Source: CAXBBB01 sp963815505
GTDB lineage: Bacteria > Bacteroidota > Rhodothermia > Rhodothermales > BA12
Length of the DNA stretch: 64,000 nucleotides
NCBI GenBank assembly: GCA_963815505.1
Contig: CAWFGU010000026.1
Location: 62,001 to 126,000, forward strand
Direction of reading: 5' to 3'
Both the position numbers and the translations under genes were made by a program. Within the stretch, counting starts at the first letter, position 1. Each line of letters begins with the position of its first letter. The notes under the pieces are model-generated. The model did no database searches. It was not told the origin of the DNA and saw only the letters and a program-made list of their open reading frames with translations. Of this stretch, positions 55,476 through 63,158 are shown in pieces.

Positions 55476-56456
55476 GCTGCACCTCCGATTTGGGTGACGT
55501 TGGCGGGCTTGCGGCGAGCGAGCAGGCTTTGCATGGCGCTGGTCACGACGTCGACGTGGGGGCCTCGTCCGTTGATGGCGTCGGAGATGGACGAATGGGC
55601 AAGCTTGATGCCGTCGACGGCTCCATCGATGTCGCGCATCTTGATTCCGGCCTGCTGGAGCATCTCCCAGAGGTCGTGGAGGTTGGGCACGACGATGCGC
55701 TGGTCGAGGCGGTCGTATCCGGCGATGCGGGCCTGAGCGAGACCGTCGGCGACGGCCTTGTTGAGTTCGACCGGGACGGTGTGCAGCTTGGCCAGGCGCT
55801 CGCGCGTTTCGGACTCGATCACGTCGCCGTAAACGGCTTCGAGGTAGTCGGTGCGCTCGGACAGGGTCATCCATCCGTCCTGTTCGATCAGGTGCATCCG
55901 GGACAGGCGGGTGAGCAGGTCGCGGCGGCGTTCGAGCTTGGCGTCTAGCTGAGGCCAGCCGACGAGCACGATGGAGAGCAGCGGGCTGTGTCCGGCGAAG
56001 TCCTTTTCGCGGAGCCGCTTGAGCGCGTCGAGCGCGACGACGTCGAGGCGGTGGGCGTCTTCGATGATGAGGGTAACGCGCGTCTTCTGCTGGACGGTGA
56101 GTTGGCCGAGCAGACGGACGACCTGGCGGCTGCGCGCTTCGGCGCTTCGGCGGGGCGTCTCTCCGCAACGCTCGGCGAGGTCCATCGCGAGGGCCTGCAT
56201 GATGGAGCCAGAGCGGATGACGCTGGCGTCGTCCTGGACGTTCGATCCAGATCATGCCGATGCCCTTCTGCTCGATGCGCTGCTTGACGCGGCGGAAGAG
56301 GTGCGTCTTGCCCGCACCGTAGGGCGCGATCAGCGCGATCATGGCGGTGTCGAGGATGCCGTCGGTCAGCATGGACTCGAAGAGTTCCGTAGTATCGGAA
56401 GCGAACTCGCCGAGCCGCTTGATGCCGAAATACGCACGTGTTTTGAGATCAATCAT
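55472..56456 (-). CDS. Transposition AAA+ ATPase, MuB-like, one frameshift
   Basis: A target-DNA-binding ATPase that works with transposase A. The ATG at 56456 begins MIDLKTRAYFGIKRLGEF, with Walker A APYGAGKT at 44-51. The frame changes near 56235-56250, after MIWIERPG. The rest, in another frame, has RVTLIIEDAHRL (Walker B) and SIVLVGWPQLDAKL (sensor 1 region), resembling ExeA/TniB/MuB ATPases. A C-terminal domain with DGAVDGIKLAHSSISDAI completes about 327 residues. It lies downstream of the muramidase instead of directly after transposase A as in Mu. Confidence 0.85.
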
Positions 56457-56515
56457 GGGGTATTGGTCGGGTTTGTGAGGCCGTTCGGGATTGCGCCCCG
56501 GACGGCCTCCGTTGT

Positions 56516-57103
56516 TCAGTTGGAGGGTTGACGGTCGCGGTAGACGTTGGCGGCTTCCCAGAGCACGTCGGCGCTGCGGTACTGCCATCCGGCCTCGTAG
56601 TGGGGATGACGCTCTCCGAGATCGGCGTAGACCATCGAGGCTTCGGCGTCGATGCGCTTGCACAGTTCGGGCACGTCGCACTTCGAAAGCGCGTCCATCG
56701 TCTGGGCACCGGCGATGCCGTCGACGGTACAGCTTCCACCCGCTCGGTTAATGGCGCGCTGGAGGATCTGCGTGGCCGTGGCCGGGCGCATGTTGACGTA
56801 GAACGAGAACATCATCACACCGACGGGGGCGGGCATCCGGCCGCACTTGTAGCGGTCCCAGAACTCGACTTCGTAGATGCGGCTCGCCAGTGCGGGCGTG
56901 ACGCGTCGGATGTCGGCGGCGGTGATCTGTCCGTCGCCATCGAGGTCGAGGTCGGCACGCCAGGCGCGGGACTGTCCGGCGAGTTGCTGCGCGAAGCGGA
57001 GGCTGATGCCGTGGTTGGTGGCTCCGCCGGGGTCGCGGGGATCGTCGGTGTATCCACCTTCGATCTGCTTGACGTTGCGGAGGGCGCGTTCGAAAATGCT
57101 CAT
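56516..57103 (-). CDS. Phage muramidase, glycoside hydrolase 108, with EF-hand-like loop
   Basis: A 195-residue endolysin without signal peptide. The GH108 catalytic motif EGGYTDDPRDPGGATNHGIS is at 15-34, with Glu15 as acid. An inserted Ca-binding loop reads DLDGDGQITAAD (53-64), with Asp at positions 1, 3, 5 and 12 of the loop, as in EF-hands and dockerins. The C-terminal half has YVNMRPATATQILQRAIN and DGIAGAQTMDAL, a peptidoglycan-binding-type segment. It cleaves the glycan backbone at lysis; no holin is seen beside it. It sits between transposases A and B. Confidence 0.88.
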   Translation of the reverse strand: MSIFERALRNVKQIEGGYTDDPRDPGGATNHGISLRFAQQLAGQSRAWRADLDLDGDGQITAADIRRVTPALASRIYEVEFWDRYKCGRMPAPVGVMMFSFYVNMRPATATQILQRAINRAGGSCTVDGIAGAQTMDALSKCDVPELCKRIDAEASMVYADLGERHPHYEAGWQYRSADVLWEAANVYRDRQPSN

Positions 57104-57135
57104 GGAGATGAGGGGGTTGGGGTTGAGGTTGTTGG

Positions 57136-58722
57136 TTAGGCCGCGCGTCGCACGTGATTGAGGACGGCGGTGGTGATCTGGTCGACCTCGTCGCGGGTGG
57201 CACCGTGGCGGAGGGCTTCGGCGTAGACGTTGGCGAAGTCGTCGATGCGGTAGCCGTGGCGGTCGAGGCGCTGGTTGACGAAGACGCGGACCTGGTGACT
57301 GCTCATGGTCTGGTCGTCGGCGTCGGTGAACACGCTGGTCGGCTCGACCTTTTCAGGGCGCGAAGGGAGCGTTTTAACGCCGCTGTTGAGGCGAGGCGGC
57401 GGGGCGCTCTTGCGCTCGGCGCGCAATTCGCGCTCGAGGCGTTCGCGGACGGTGGGCGCGTGGGTGCGGGCGAAGTCTCCGACCTCGTTGGCCTCCCACG
57501 GAGTCAGGCGGAACGGCTTGGCGAAGCGGTCCATCAGTTCGCCGACCATCTCTCCGGCCACGTTGCGGTAGACCCGGAGCGTCTTGCCCGACGTGGGGAT
57601 TTTGTCTTTGCCTCCGACGTACTGCGGCACGTGGAAGAACTCGTTGGCCCAGCGGATGCGTCCGTAGGCGTCGACCTCGCGCGTCTCGACGCGGCAGGCC
57701 AGCGTAGCGAGCGACACGTCGATCTCGCGCGGCGGGTAGATGCGCTGGCTCATCTCGTAGACCTGCTGACGCGTGCTCTTGAACTGAACCGGGTGCTGCT
57801 TCTGAGCCTGATTGACGGCGTAGTGATAGAGGCGCTCGTTGTAGTCGCTGAGCGTGATCGAATTGCCCTCGCCGATCTCCAAGTACAGCGGAAGCTCGAA
57901 GCCCGTCCAGAGCACTTTGAACACGTTTTCGATGCGTCCCTGAGCCTCCTTCGCCTGGGACTCGCGCGGGTCGATGTCGAGCGCCTTCATCGCGTTCTTG
58001 TACGGGCCGGACTTGCCGAGCGAACCCCGGTCGGTCTGGAGCATCCAGGGGATCGAGCGCAGCGGGATCGCGTCGTCGGGTCGGGACCAGACGTAGTCGA
58101 GGAACTCCAGGCCCATCAGGATCGACTCACCGGCGGCGGGGACGGCGCGGGCAATCCAGACGCGGCTGAAGGCGTCGCGGTAGGCGCAGACCCACGTGCG
58201 CAGCTTCTGGTTGTCGGCCTTGTAGCTCAGTTCTCCGGCGCGGGCGACGAGCGTCCAGTCGCCGTCTTCGGTCGGCTTATGGAGTTGGAAGTACTCCGAC
58301 CGGGAGAAGTCGAGGTAGCAGAGCTGGTTGGCGGCGATGGCTTCGACGCTTCGGAACGTGCGTTCTTCGCGGAAGCCCATCTTGCGCAGGCGAGCGTTGA
58401 CGGCGCTGGCCGATGGGACCGGCACTTCCAGTTGACGGGCGACGGTCTCGACGACGACTTCGGTAGGCACTTCGCGCCCGTCGCCTCCTGCCATCATGCC
58501 CTTCTGCTTGATGCGGGCGACTTCCTCGACGAACTCTTCCGAAATGCAAGGCGCACGCTCGACGCGCTTGAGGCGTCCACGCACCTTTTGCATCTGACGA
58601 TAGAGCGTCGTGTAGCTGACGCCGAGCGTCTGGGCATAGCCCTCGACGAGCGTGCGCTTCTGGCCGTGACCGGCGGCGTCGCGTTCGGCGTCGATAGCGG
58701 TGAGAATGGACGGGTCGATCAT
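57136..58722 (-). CDS. Mu-like DDE transposase A
   Basis: A 528-residue transposase/integrase. Two N-terminal DNA-binding modules (about 20-56 and 82-120, with PSASAVNARLRKMGF at 103-117) precede an RNase H-fold core. The catalytic triad can be placed at Asp138 (CYLDFS), Asp231 (QTDRGS) and Glu265 (GRIENVF), with the usual 33-residue last spacing. A C-terminal beta-barrel (about 365-430, EFFHVPQYVGG) and a helical tail that could contact the B ATPase follow. The ATG at 58722 overlaps the gp16 stop (TGATG). It inserts the prophage at near-random sites and replicates it by transposition. Confidence 0.93.
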   Translation of the reverse strand: MIDPSILTAIDAERDAAGHGQKRTLVEGYAQTLGVSYTTLYRQMQKVRGRLKRVERAPCISEEFVEEVARIKQKGMMAGGDGREVPTEVVVETVARQLEVPVPSASAVNARLRKMGFREERTFRSVEAIAANQLCYLDFSRSEYFQLHKPTEDGDWTLVARAGELSYKADNQKLRTWVCAYRDAFSRVWIARAVPAAGESILMGLEFLDYVWSRPDDAIPLRSIPWMLQTDRGSLGKSGPYKNAMKALDIDPRESQAKEAQGRIENVFKVLWTGFELPLYLEIGEGNSITLSDYNERLYHYAVNQAQKQHPVQFKSTRQQVYEMSQRIYPPREIDVSLATLACRVETREVDAYGRIRWANEFFHVPQYVGGKDKIPTSGKTLRVYRNVAGEMVGELMDRFAKPFRLTPWEANEVGDFARTHAPTVRERLERELRAERKSAPPPRLNSGVKTLPSRPEKVEPTSVFTDADDQTMSSHQVRVFVNQRLDRHGYRIDDFANVYAEALRHGATRDEVDQITTAVLNHVRRAA

Positions 58723-59159
58723 CAGGCGGCGCGTTTGTAGTCGGCGCTCTTCCGCAGGCCGGTGATGACCGAGGTGGCTTCGGGCCGCGTGAGGCCGCTG
58801 ACGAACTTCATGCGTCCGATCTGGCGGTTGATGAAGCTGACGAGCCGGTCGTCGGTCCACTTCATGTCGCGTTGCAGGCGCTCGATCTCGTCGGCCTGGG
58901 CCTGGGTGAGGTGGCTTGCGGCTCCCTTGTCTCCCCCGCCGAAGTACTTCGGCTCGTCTTGGGTCGGGACCGGGCGCCCGCTCTGGAGCTTGTCGAGCAG
59001 GTCGACGGCGCGGCGGGCCTGGCCAAACGTGAGGTCGGTGCAGCTCTCGACGCCGAACGACTCGCCGAGCCAGGCGCGGTACAGGTCGTCCGCCGGGAAG
59101 ACCTTGCGGCTGATGATCTTGATCTTCTGGATCTGCGGTTTGGTGATCTTCTTGGGCAT
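58722..59159 (-). CDS. Mu gp16-like regulatory protein (DUF1018)
   Basis: A 145-residue protein with the gp16 features: an N-terminal helix IQKIKIISRKVFPADDLYRAWL, then SCTDLTFGQARRAVDLLDKL, and a C-terminal WTDDRLVSFINRQIGRMKFV. In Mu-type phages gp16 lies in the semi-essential early region and its function is not settled. Here it directly precedes, and overlaps by one base, transposase A, unlike in Mu where it comes after B. Confidence 0.8.
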   Translation of the reverse strand: MPKKITKPQIQKIKIISRKVFPADDLYRAWLGESFGVESCTDLTFGQARRAVDLLDKLQSGRPVPTQDEPKYFGGGDKGAASHLTQAQADEIERLQRDMKWTDDRLVSFINRQIGRMKFVSGLTRPEATSVITGLRKSADYKRAA

Positions 59160-59161
59160 GG

Positions 59162-59500
59162 TCAGGCGGCGCGTTGTTCGCGGAGTTGGAAGAAGCCTTT
59201 CAGGTCGTGCTCGCGGCGCATGATCTCGCGCGCGTAGAAGGCGGACAGGTTGTTGTTGAGCTTGAAGTCGTCGTCCGGCCCCTTGCCGACGGCCACGTTC
59301 CAGCGGACGATCTCGAAGAGGCCCTTGATGGAGTAGCGGCTGAATCCGCGCGCCTTGACCTGCCGGGCCAGCCGGACGAGTTCGACGTAAACGTCGGGAT
59401 GGTCGCGGTGGAACTGGTCGAAGCGGCGGCGCAGCCGGTCGGGCGACTGGACGCGTTCGCGGCGGCGGTCGCCGGTCGAGAAGAGGGGCAGGTCGGACAT
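59162..59500 (-). CDS. Conserved phage protein of unknown function
   Basis: A 112-residue basic helical protein (RRRFDQFHRDHPDVYVELV, RYSIKGLFEIVRWN). This type is common in phage early and replication regions of several bacterial groups, but no activity is known. It is followed after 2 bases by gp16, within a tightly packed operon. Confidence 0.7.
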   Translation of the reverse strand: MSDLPLFSTGDRRRERVQSPDRLRRRFDQFHRDHPDVYVELVRLARQVKARGFSRYSIKGLFEIVRWNVAVGKGPDDDFKLNNNLSAFYAREIMRREHDLKGFFQLREQRAA

Positions 59501-59502
59501 CG

Positions 59503-59868
59503 TCAGGCGGGCTTGAGGAGATCGAGCAGGCGCTGGACTTCTCCGGTGCGGACCGGCTCGGCGAGGGCACCGACGGCGTCTCGGAAGGCGGTTCGGCGCT
59601 GGGCTTCTTCGGCGTCGGTAGGGGTGCCGGTGAGGACGACGCTGTATCGCTGGTAGGTGTGGCGGTGCATCCAGTTGTTCGGTAGGTCGACCTTGCCCAG
59701 GTGCCGGTAGGCGATCAGGTCTCCGCCGGGCGCGACGCTGGCAACGCCGAAAATGAACTTGCCCGACCGGGGCGGCGACTCGACGACGACGATGTCTCCG
59801 CGCTCGGCGTGCGGCGGCGTCCAGCCCTTCGGCGGCGTGCGGGTTTCTGGTCTGGCGGCGCTGCTCAT
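59503..59868 (-). CDS. Hypothetical phage protein
   Basis: A 121-residue protein: a Pro-rich N-terminus, a beta-rich centre (GDIVVVESPPRSGKFIFGVA and YRHLGKVDL) and a helical C-terminus (RTGEVQRLLDLLKPA). No family is recognised. Its ATG overlaps the stop of the upstream coiled-coil gene (ATGA). Confidence 0.6.
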   Translation of the reverse strand: MSSAARPETRTPPKGWTPPHAERGDIVVVESPPRSGKFIFGVASVAPGGDLIAYRHLGKVDLPNNWMHRHTYQRYSVVLTGTPTDAEEAQRRTAFRDAVGALAEPVRTGEVQRLLDLLKPA

Positions 59869-60887
59869 GCCTGTGCCTCCTGGCGTTCGATCATGACGTC
59901 GTGGAAGACGACGCCGAGCCGCTCGGCGATGTCGCGGGTGTGGCCGACGAGGTAGAACACGTCGCCGCGTAGGCTTTCGGGGTCGCCCGCGTCGACGTTC
60001 GACTGGTAGAGTTCGTCGTAGAACTTCTGGAGGTGGCGGCGGGCGCGGTCTACGCACTCCTGCTTGTCTTCGAGCTTGCCCGCGCGGGGGCCGTAGAGGC
60101 GTTCGAGTTGCTTGGCGTGCTCGAGCTTCTCGTCCGTCGTCTCGGCTTGGCTCTGGTACGTGTCGCGTTCGGCGGTGCGTAGCTCTACCTCTTCCTCGAG
60201 GCTGGCGATGCGGTCGCGGAGGATCTTCGTCTTGGCCTTGGTCTCGGCTGAAAGCTCCTTGACGGTCCACGCCTTGATCTCGTCCAGCGTGGCGGTCTTG
60301 CCGGACGGAAGCGCGATCTCGCCGGTCTCGACCAGGTCGGCGGCGTCGAAGTCGGGAATGCGCGTCAGGGCGTAGAGCTTTTGGACGCCGAGGCCCGAAA
60401 TCGCCTCTACGGGGCTGGAATCGTGTGCAGTTGACTGAACATCTCCGATCTGTGCAGTCGACTGCACACGTGCGCTCCCGGTCGAAAGCAAACCGCCGAA
60501 CTGCTCTCCGATGGCGAGCAGGCTGTACGCCTGGCGTCTCCCGATGGGCAGCATCGTTTCGCAGTACTCCTTCCACGACGAGCAGCCGAGGGCGAGATGT
60601 AGACGCCGCTCTTTGAGTTCGTGGAGGGCAACAGCGGTGACGAGCACGCCGGTCTGGACCTGCTGGTGAAGGTGCGCAGCGAGCTTGGCGTCGTCGGGCG
60701 ACACGTCGGTCCAGCGGCCTGCTTCGGCGTCGTAGACGCTGCGGCCTACGGGTCCGACTTCGACGGCGGTGACGTGCTCGGCGGGGCGTCCGGCGACGAC
60801 GACGGCGGAGAGCGGCGGCGTCTCGGTTTCGGCGATCTGCTCTTCGAGATCGCGTTGGCGGGCGGTTGTTTTGGTCTTGGTGGCCAT
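59865..60887 (-). CDS. ParB/phage-regulator-like coiled-coil DNA-binding protein
   Basis: 340 residues. A helix-turn-helix-like region around 105-135 (SWKEYCETMLPIGRRQAYSL) resembles the DNA-binding part of several phage and plasmid regulators. A long coiled coil follows (about 225-285, LRDRIASLEEEVELRTAERD), then a globular C-terminus. Between them lies a duplicated 9-residue segment (VQSTAQIGD, VQSTAHDSS) whose DNA forms two near-identical 18-bp palindromes. No exact family is named. A partition, end-binding or regulatory role is inference. Confidence 0.65.
   Translation of the reverse strand: MATKTKTTARQRDLEEQIAETETPPLSAVVVAGRPAEHVTAVEVGPVGRSVYDAEAGRWTDVSPDDAKLAAHLHQQVQTGVLVTAVALHELKERRLHLALGCSSWKEYCETMLPIGRRQAYSLLAIGEQFGGLLSTGSARVQSTAQIGDVQSTAHDSSPVEAISGLGVQKLYALTRIPDFDAADLVETGEIALPSGKTATLDEIKAWTVKELSAETKAKTKILRDRIASLEEEVELRTAERDTYQSQAETTDEKLEHAKQLERLYGPRAGKLEDKQECVDRARRHLQKFYDELYQSNVDAGDPESLRGDVFYLVGHTRDIAERLGVVFHDVMIERQEAQA
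60424..60468. repeat. Tandem 18-bp palindromes inside a phage gene
   Basis: TGTGCAGTTGACTGAACA (60424-60441) and TGTGCAGTCGACTGCACA (60451-60468) differ at two positions and start 27 bases apart. The second is a perfect palindrome. They look like operator or centromere-type sites but also encode a repeated peptide, so a coding explanation cannot be excluded. Confidence 0.65.
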
Positions 60888-60888
60888 G

Positions 60889-61203
60889 TCAGGCGAGGGA
60901 GGTCGAGAGGGTGAGGGGCGTGGAGAGGGCGGCGCGAACGTGTTCGTGGCTGACGCCGTAGGCGCGGGCGATGGCGCGGTAGCTGCGCCCAAAGCGGCGC
61001 TCTGCGCGCCAGTGGAGGTGTTCGTCGTCCGTGCCGATGGAGACGTCCGGCCCGGCGTAGGTGGGCGGCAAGCCGAGCCGGTTGCAGAGGCGCCGGTAGT
61101 GGCGCGGCGTGCAGCCCAGGCGAGCGGCGGCGACGGTGGCGGGAAAGAGGCGGGCGTTCATGGCGCGCACCTGGTCCGGGTCGATGGTCGAGGGGCGGGC
61201 CAT
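60889..61203 (-). CDS. Phage protein with two helix-turn-helix motifs
   Basis: A 104-residue small DNA-binding protein. The first HTH is ATVAAARLGCTPRHYRRLCN (about 22-42) and the second SYRAIARAYGVSHEHVRAAL (about 74-94). It may be an early regulator. It starts by TGATG overlap with the gene upstream and ends one base before the coiled-coil gene start, in a dense operon. Confidence 0.7.
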   Translation of the reverse strand: MARPSTIDPDQVRAMNARLFPATVAAARLGCTPRHYRRLCNRLGLPPTYAGPDVSIGTDDEHLHWRAERRFGRSYRAIARAYGVSHEHVRAALSTPLTLSTSLA

Positions 61204-61610
61204 CAGGAGCGCCCAGCGATTTCGCCCTTCATGCGGGGCACGATGGACTCGTACTCACGCACGGCAGCGAGAGCGGCGGGCACGTCCCCGGCGTTGAAGG
61301 CTTCGCGCGCTCGGCTGATGGCCGTGATGGCGTCTGCGGCCTCGTCGTCCATCGAGTTGTTGATGGTGATGCGGCTGCTCTTGGGGCAGACCTCGTACTC
61401 GGCGGAGAGCAGCGACGCGGCGATGTCGGTGAGGCCCTTGTAGAGGCTCGCTCGGCGGCTCAGGCGCTGGGCCTCTTCGAGCTTCAAGTCGCGCTCACCG
61501 GCGATGACTTTGTACATCGTCGACATCGGCATTTCGGCCCAAGTGGACAGGTCGGCGACCGTCACGTCGTGGGCGTAGAGCCAGCGGTTGAGAATGTCAG
61601 GGAGAAACAT
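61203..61610 (-). CDS. Phage CII/XRE-like regulatory protein
   Basis: A 135-residue protein with an N-terminal HTH (about 15-40: DVTVADLSTWAEMPMSTMYK, then GERDLKLEEAQRL), followed by a helical C-terminal part. It resembles the CII-type regulators of transposable and lambdoid phages. The ATG at 61610 follows a pyrimidine-rich leader; upstream lies a 110-base spacer shared with a divergent gene. Confidence 0.65.
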   Translation of the reverse strand: MFLPDILNRWLYAHDVTVADLSTWAEMPMSTMYKVIAGERDLKLEEAQRLSRRASLYKGLTDIAASLLSAEYEVCPKSSRITINNSMDDEAADAITAISRAREAFNAGDVPAALAAVREYESIVPRMKGEIAGRS

Positions 61611-61720
61611 GGACAGTGTTTTGGATGGAATGCAGGGTGTGGGGCGGCTAGGTTGGCGGGCATGAGCGATCAATCACCCTTCAGCCGTAGGTTCAGCGCC
61701 TACCTCACACCCCAATCGAA

Positions 61721-62164
61721 ATGGACTTTGAAGACGAGCTGCGCAGGTTGCGGCAACCCAATGACCCGACGGACGCAGGCGAGCTTGCCGAAGCGCTCTC
61801 CGAGGCGGACCGCATCCGGCTGGTCCGGGCGCTCGGTGGCGTGTGGGTACCGCCCGAAGGTTCGGACCCGACCGGCTTGCTACACTGGATGCGGCGGCAG
61901 CAGACCGACACTGAAGAGACGCTGGCGATGCTCCAGATGCTGGCCGAGTCGCTCGCTGTCGTCGTGGGCGAACACAACGGCGAGAGCGAGGACGAGACCT
62001 TGCGCGCGATGCGGCTGCGGTTCCAGCACATCTTGTACGACAACGTGGGCGTGGACGTGGGCGTCACTGATTCGTACGGGTCGAAATGGTGGCGGGCTGA
62101 TCCGGGTGACGATGCCACTGAGCATTCGGCCACGCCAGACCCAGACGACGGAAGCACATATTGA
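61721..62164 (+). CDS. Hypothetical phage protein encoded against the operon
   Basis: A 147-residue acidic, mainly helical protein (DFEDELRRLRQPNDPTDAG, LLHWMRRQQTDTEETLAML) with ordinary coding composition, no membrane segment and no recognised family. It is the only rightward gene within the leftward early operon. Its end overlaps the convergent gene 62064-62702 by 101 bases. An inverted repeat GTAGG-CCTAC (61687-61703) lies just before its start. It could be a regulator or a superinfection/defence gene; its function is unknown. Confidence 0.6.
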   Translation: MDFEDELRRLRQPNDPTDAGELAEALSEADRIRLVRALGGVWVPPEGSDPTGLLHWMRRQQTDTEETLAMLQMLAESLAVVVGEHNGESEDETLRAMRLRFQHILYDNVGVDVGVTDSYGSKWWRADPGDDATEHSATPDPDDGSTY

Positions 62165-62702
62165 CGGCGCTGGTCGAGGGTGCGTCCTCGCCGTAGAGCA
62201 GTGCCAGCGTCTCTTCGGTCGAGGGCAGCGGCACGTTCGAGGCGATGAGCGATTCGCGCACGGCGGCGACGGCCAGGGCCGCGTCTTCGGTGGCCTCGTT
62301 CTCGGCCTGCTGTCGGCGCTCCTTTCTGAGCCTCCACCGGACGGCCCGGTAGACAGTGGCCTTGCACACCGGGGAGCCGGGGTAGCGTTCGTCGATGAAG
62401 CGGGCGACCGTCATGCGCAGCGATTCGGGCGTGTCGGCGCGGTATCGCAGGTAGGCGCGCACGATGACGGCGGGGTCTTCGGTGTAGCCCACGTCGCAGC
62501 GTTCGGCGATGCCGATGCTTCCCATCAGCGGCGTGAACACGTGCAGCGCGTCGCGCGCGTCGTCACCGGCTACAGCCGAGAATGGGATGACGAAGACGGG
62601 GCTACCCAGATAGCGATCAAGCTCCTGGTGCCAGTACTTGCCGCCTTTGAAGTGAATGCCTTGCGTCGTGACGACGCGGCTCTGCAGTGTGAGTTTGGAC
62701 AT
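62064..62702 (-). CDS. MuA-related DNA-binding protein lacking the catalytic core
   Basis: A 212-residue early protein. Residues 5-58 (LQSRVVTTQGIHFKGGKYWH and following) resemble the small beta-barrel at the C-terminus of Mu-type transposases. Residues 113-130 (CKATVYRAVRWRLRK) resemble the first HTH of transposase A (SYTTLYRQMQKVRG). Residues 160-198 resemble its second module: PSTSAVNMCFRRLGL at 175-189 matches PSASAVNARLRKMGF of transposase A at 8 of 15 positions. There is no DDE core. The domain order is therefore permuted. It may bind transposon ends or act as a regulator; this is inference. Confidence 0.6.
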   Translation of the reverse strand: MSKLTLQSRVVTTQGIHFKGGKYWHQELDRYLGSPVFVIPFSAVAGDDARDALHVFTPLMGSIGIAERCDVGYTEDPAVIVRAYLRYRADTPESLRMTVARFIDERYPGSPVCKATVYRAVRWRLRKERRQQAENEATEDAALAVAAVRESLIASNVPLPSTEETLALLYGEDAPSTSAVNMCFRRLGLAWPNAQWHRHPDQPATISTRTNQ

Positions 62703-62705
62703 GGG

Positions 62706-62891
62706 CTAGTGGTTGCGGATGTGGTAGGTGGCGCGCTCTTCGATCAGGCGGCGCTCGGCGGCGCGGCGGGCGTGCTCCTGGGTGATGAGGCGTTCGGCGC
62801 GGGCGTGGTCGGCGCAGCAGACGCGGTGGCCGTAGAGCAGCAGCGAGAACAGGCCGGTGAGCAGCGCGAAGTGGATCAGGTCGACGATCAT
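62706..62891 (-). CDS. Small membrane protein of the prophage
   Basis: 61 residues with one hydrophobic helix at about 4-20 (DLIHFALLTGLFSLLLYG), then a charged helix (ARAERLITQEHARRAAERR). No family is recognised. It could be a small inner-membrane protein of the superinfection-exclusion or holin kind; nothing distinguishes these. Confidence 0.5.
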   Translation of the reverse strand: MIVDLIHFALLTGLFSLLLYGHRVCCADHARAERLITQEHARRAAERRLIEERATYHIRNH

Positions 62892-62894
62892 GGC

Positions 62895-63146
62895 TCAGGC
62901 GGCTTTGCGGCGCGGTCCCTTGGGACGGCGTGCGGCGGCGTGGAGGCGCGTGATCAACAGGCCGTGGATCTCGGCGTAGGTGCGGCAGGCGTCGATGGCC
63001 GTGTCGCGGTCGGGATACTCAACGTCGGCCTGTGCGAACGTGATGGCGTGGCCTTCGGCGTAGGCTTCGATCTCCCACGTCCAGCAGCGGTCGTGGATGG
63101 GGTGCTGGACGATGTCGGCGCGGTAGAAGGTGCGGGGCTTCTTCAT
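62895..63146 (-). CDS. Small hypothetical phage protein
   Basis: An 83-residue soluble protein (TFYRADIVQHPIHDRCWTWE and following) with a predicted beta-beta-alpha layout and a very basic C-terminus (RRPKGPRRKAA), suggesting nucleic-acid contact. No family is recognised. It is 3 bases upstream of the small membrane protein gene. Confidence 0.55.
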   Translation of the reverse strand: MKKPRTFYRADIVQHPIHDRCWTWEIEAYAEGHAITFAQADVEYPDRDTAIDACRTYAEIHGLLITRLHAAARRPKGPRRKAA

Positions 63147-63158
63147 GGCGGCGCGCGG

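Noticed and set aside
57154..58740. 528-residue rightward open frame opposite transposase A
   Set aside because: A mirror of a real gene on the other strand, with no motif or plausible start; codon bias of the minus strand explains it.
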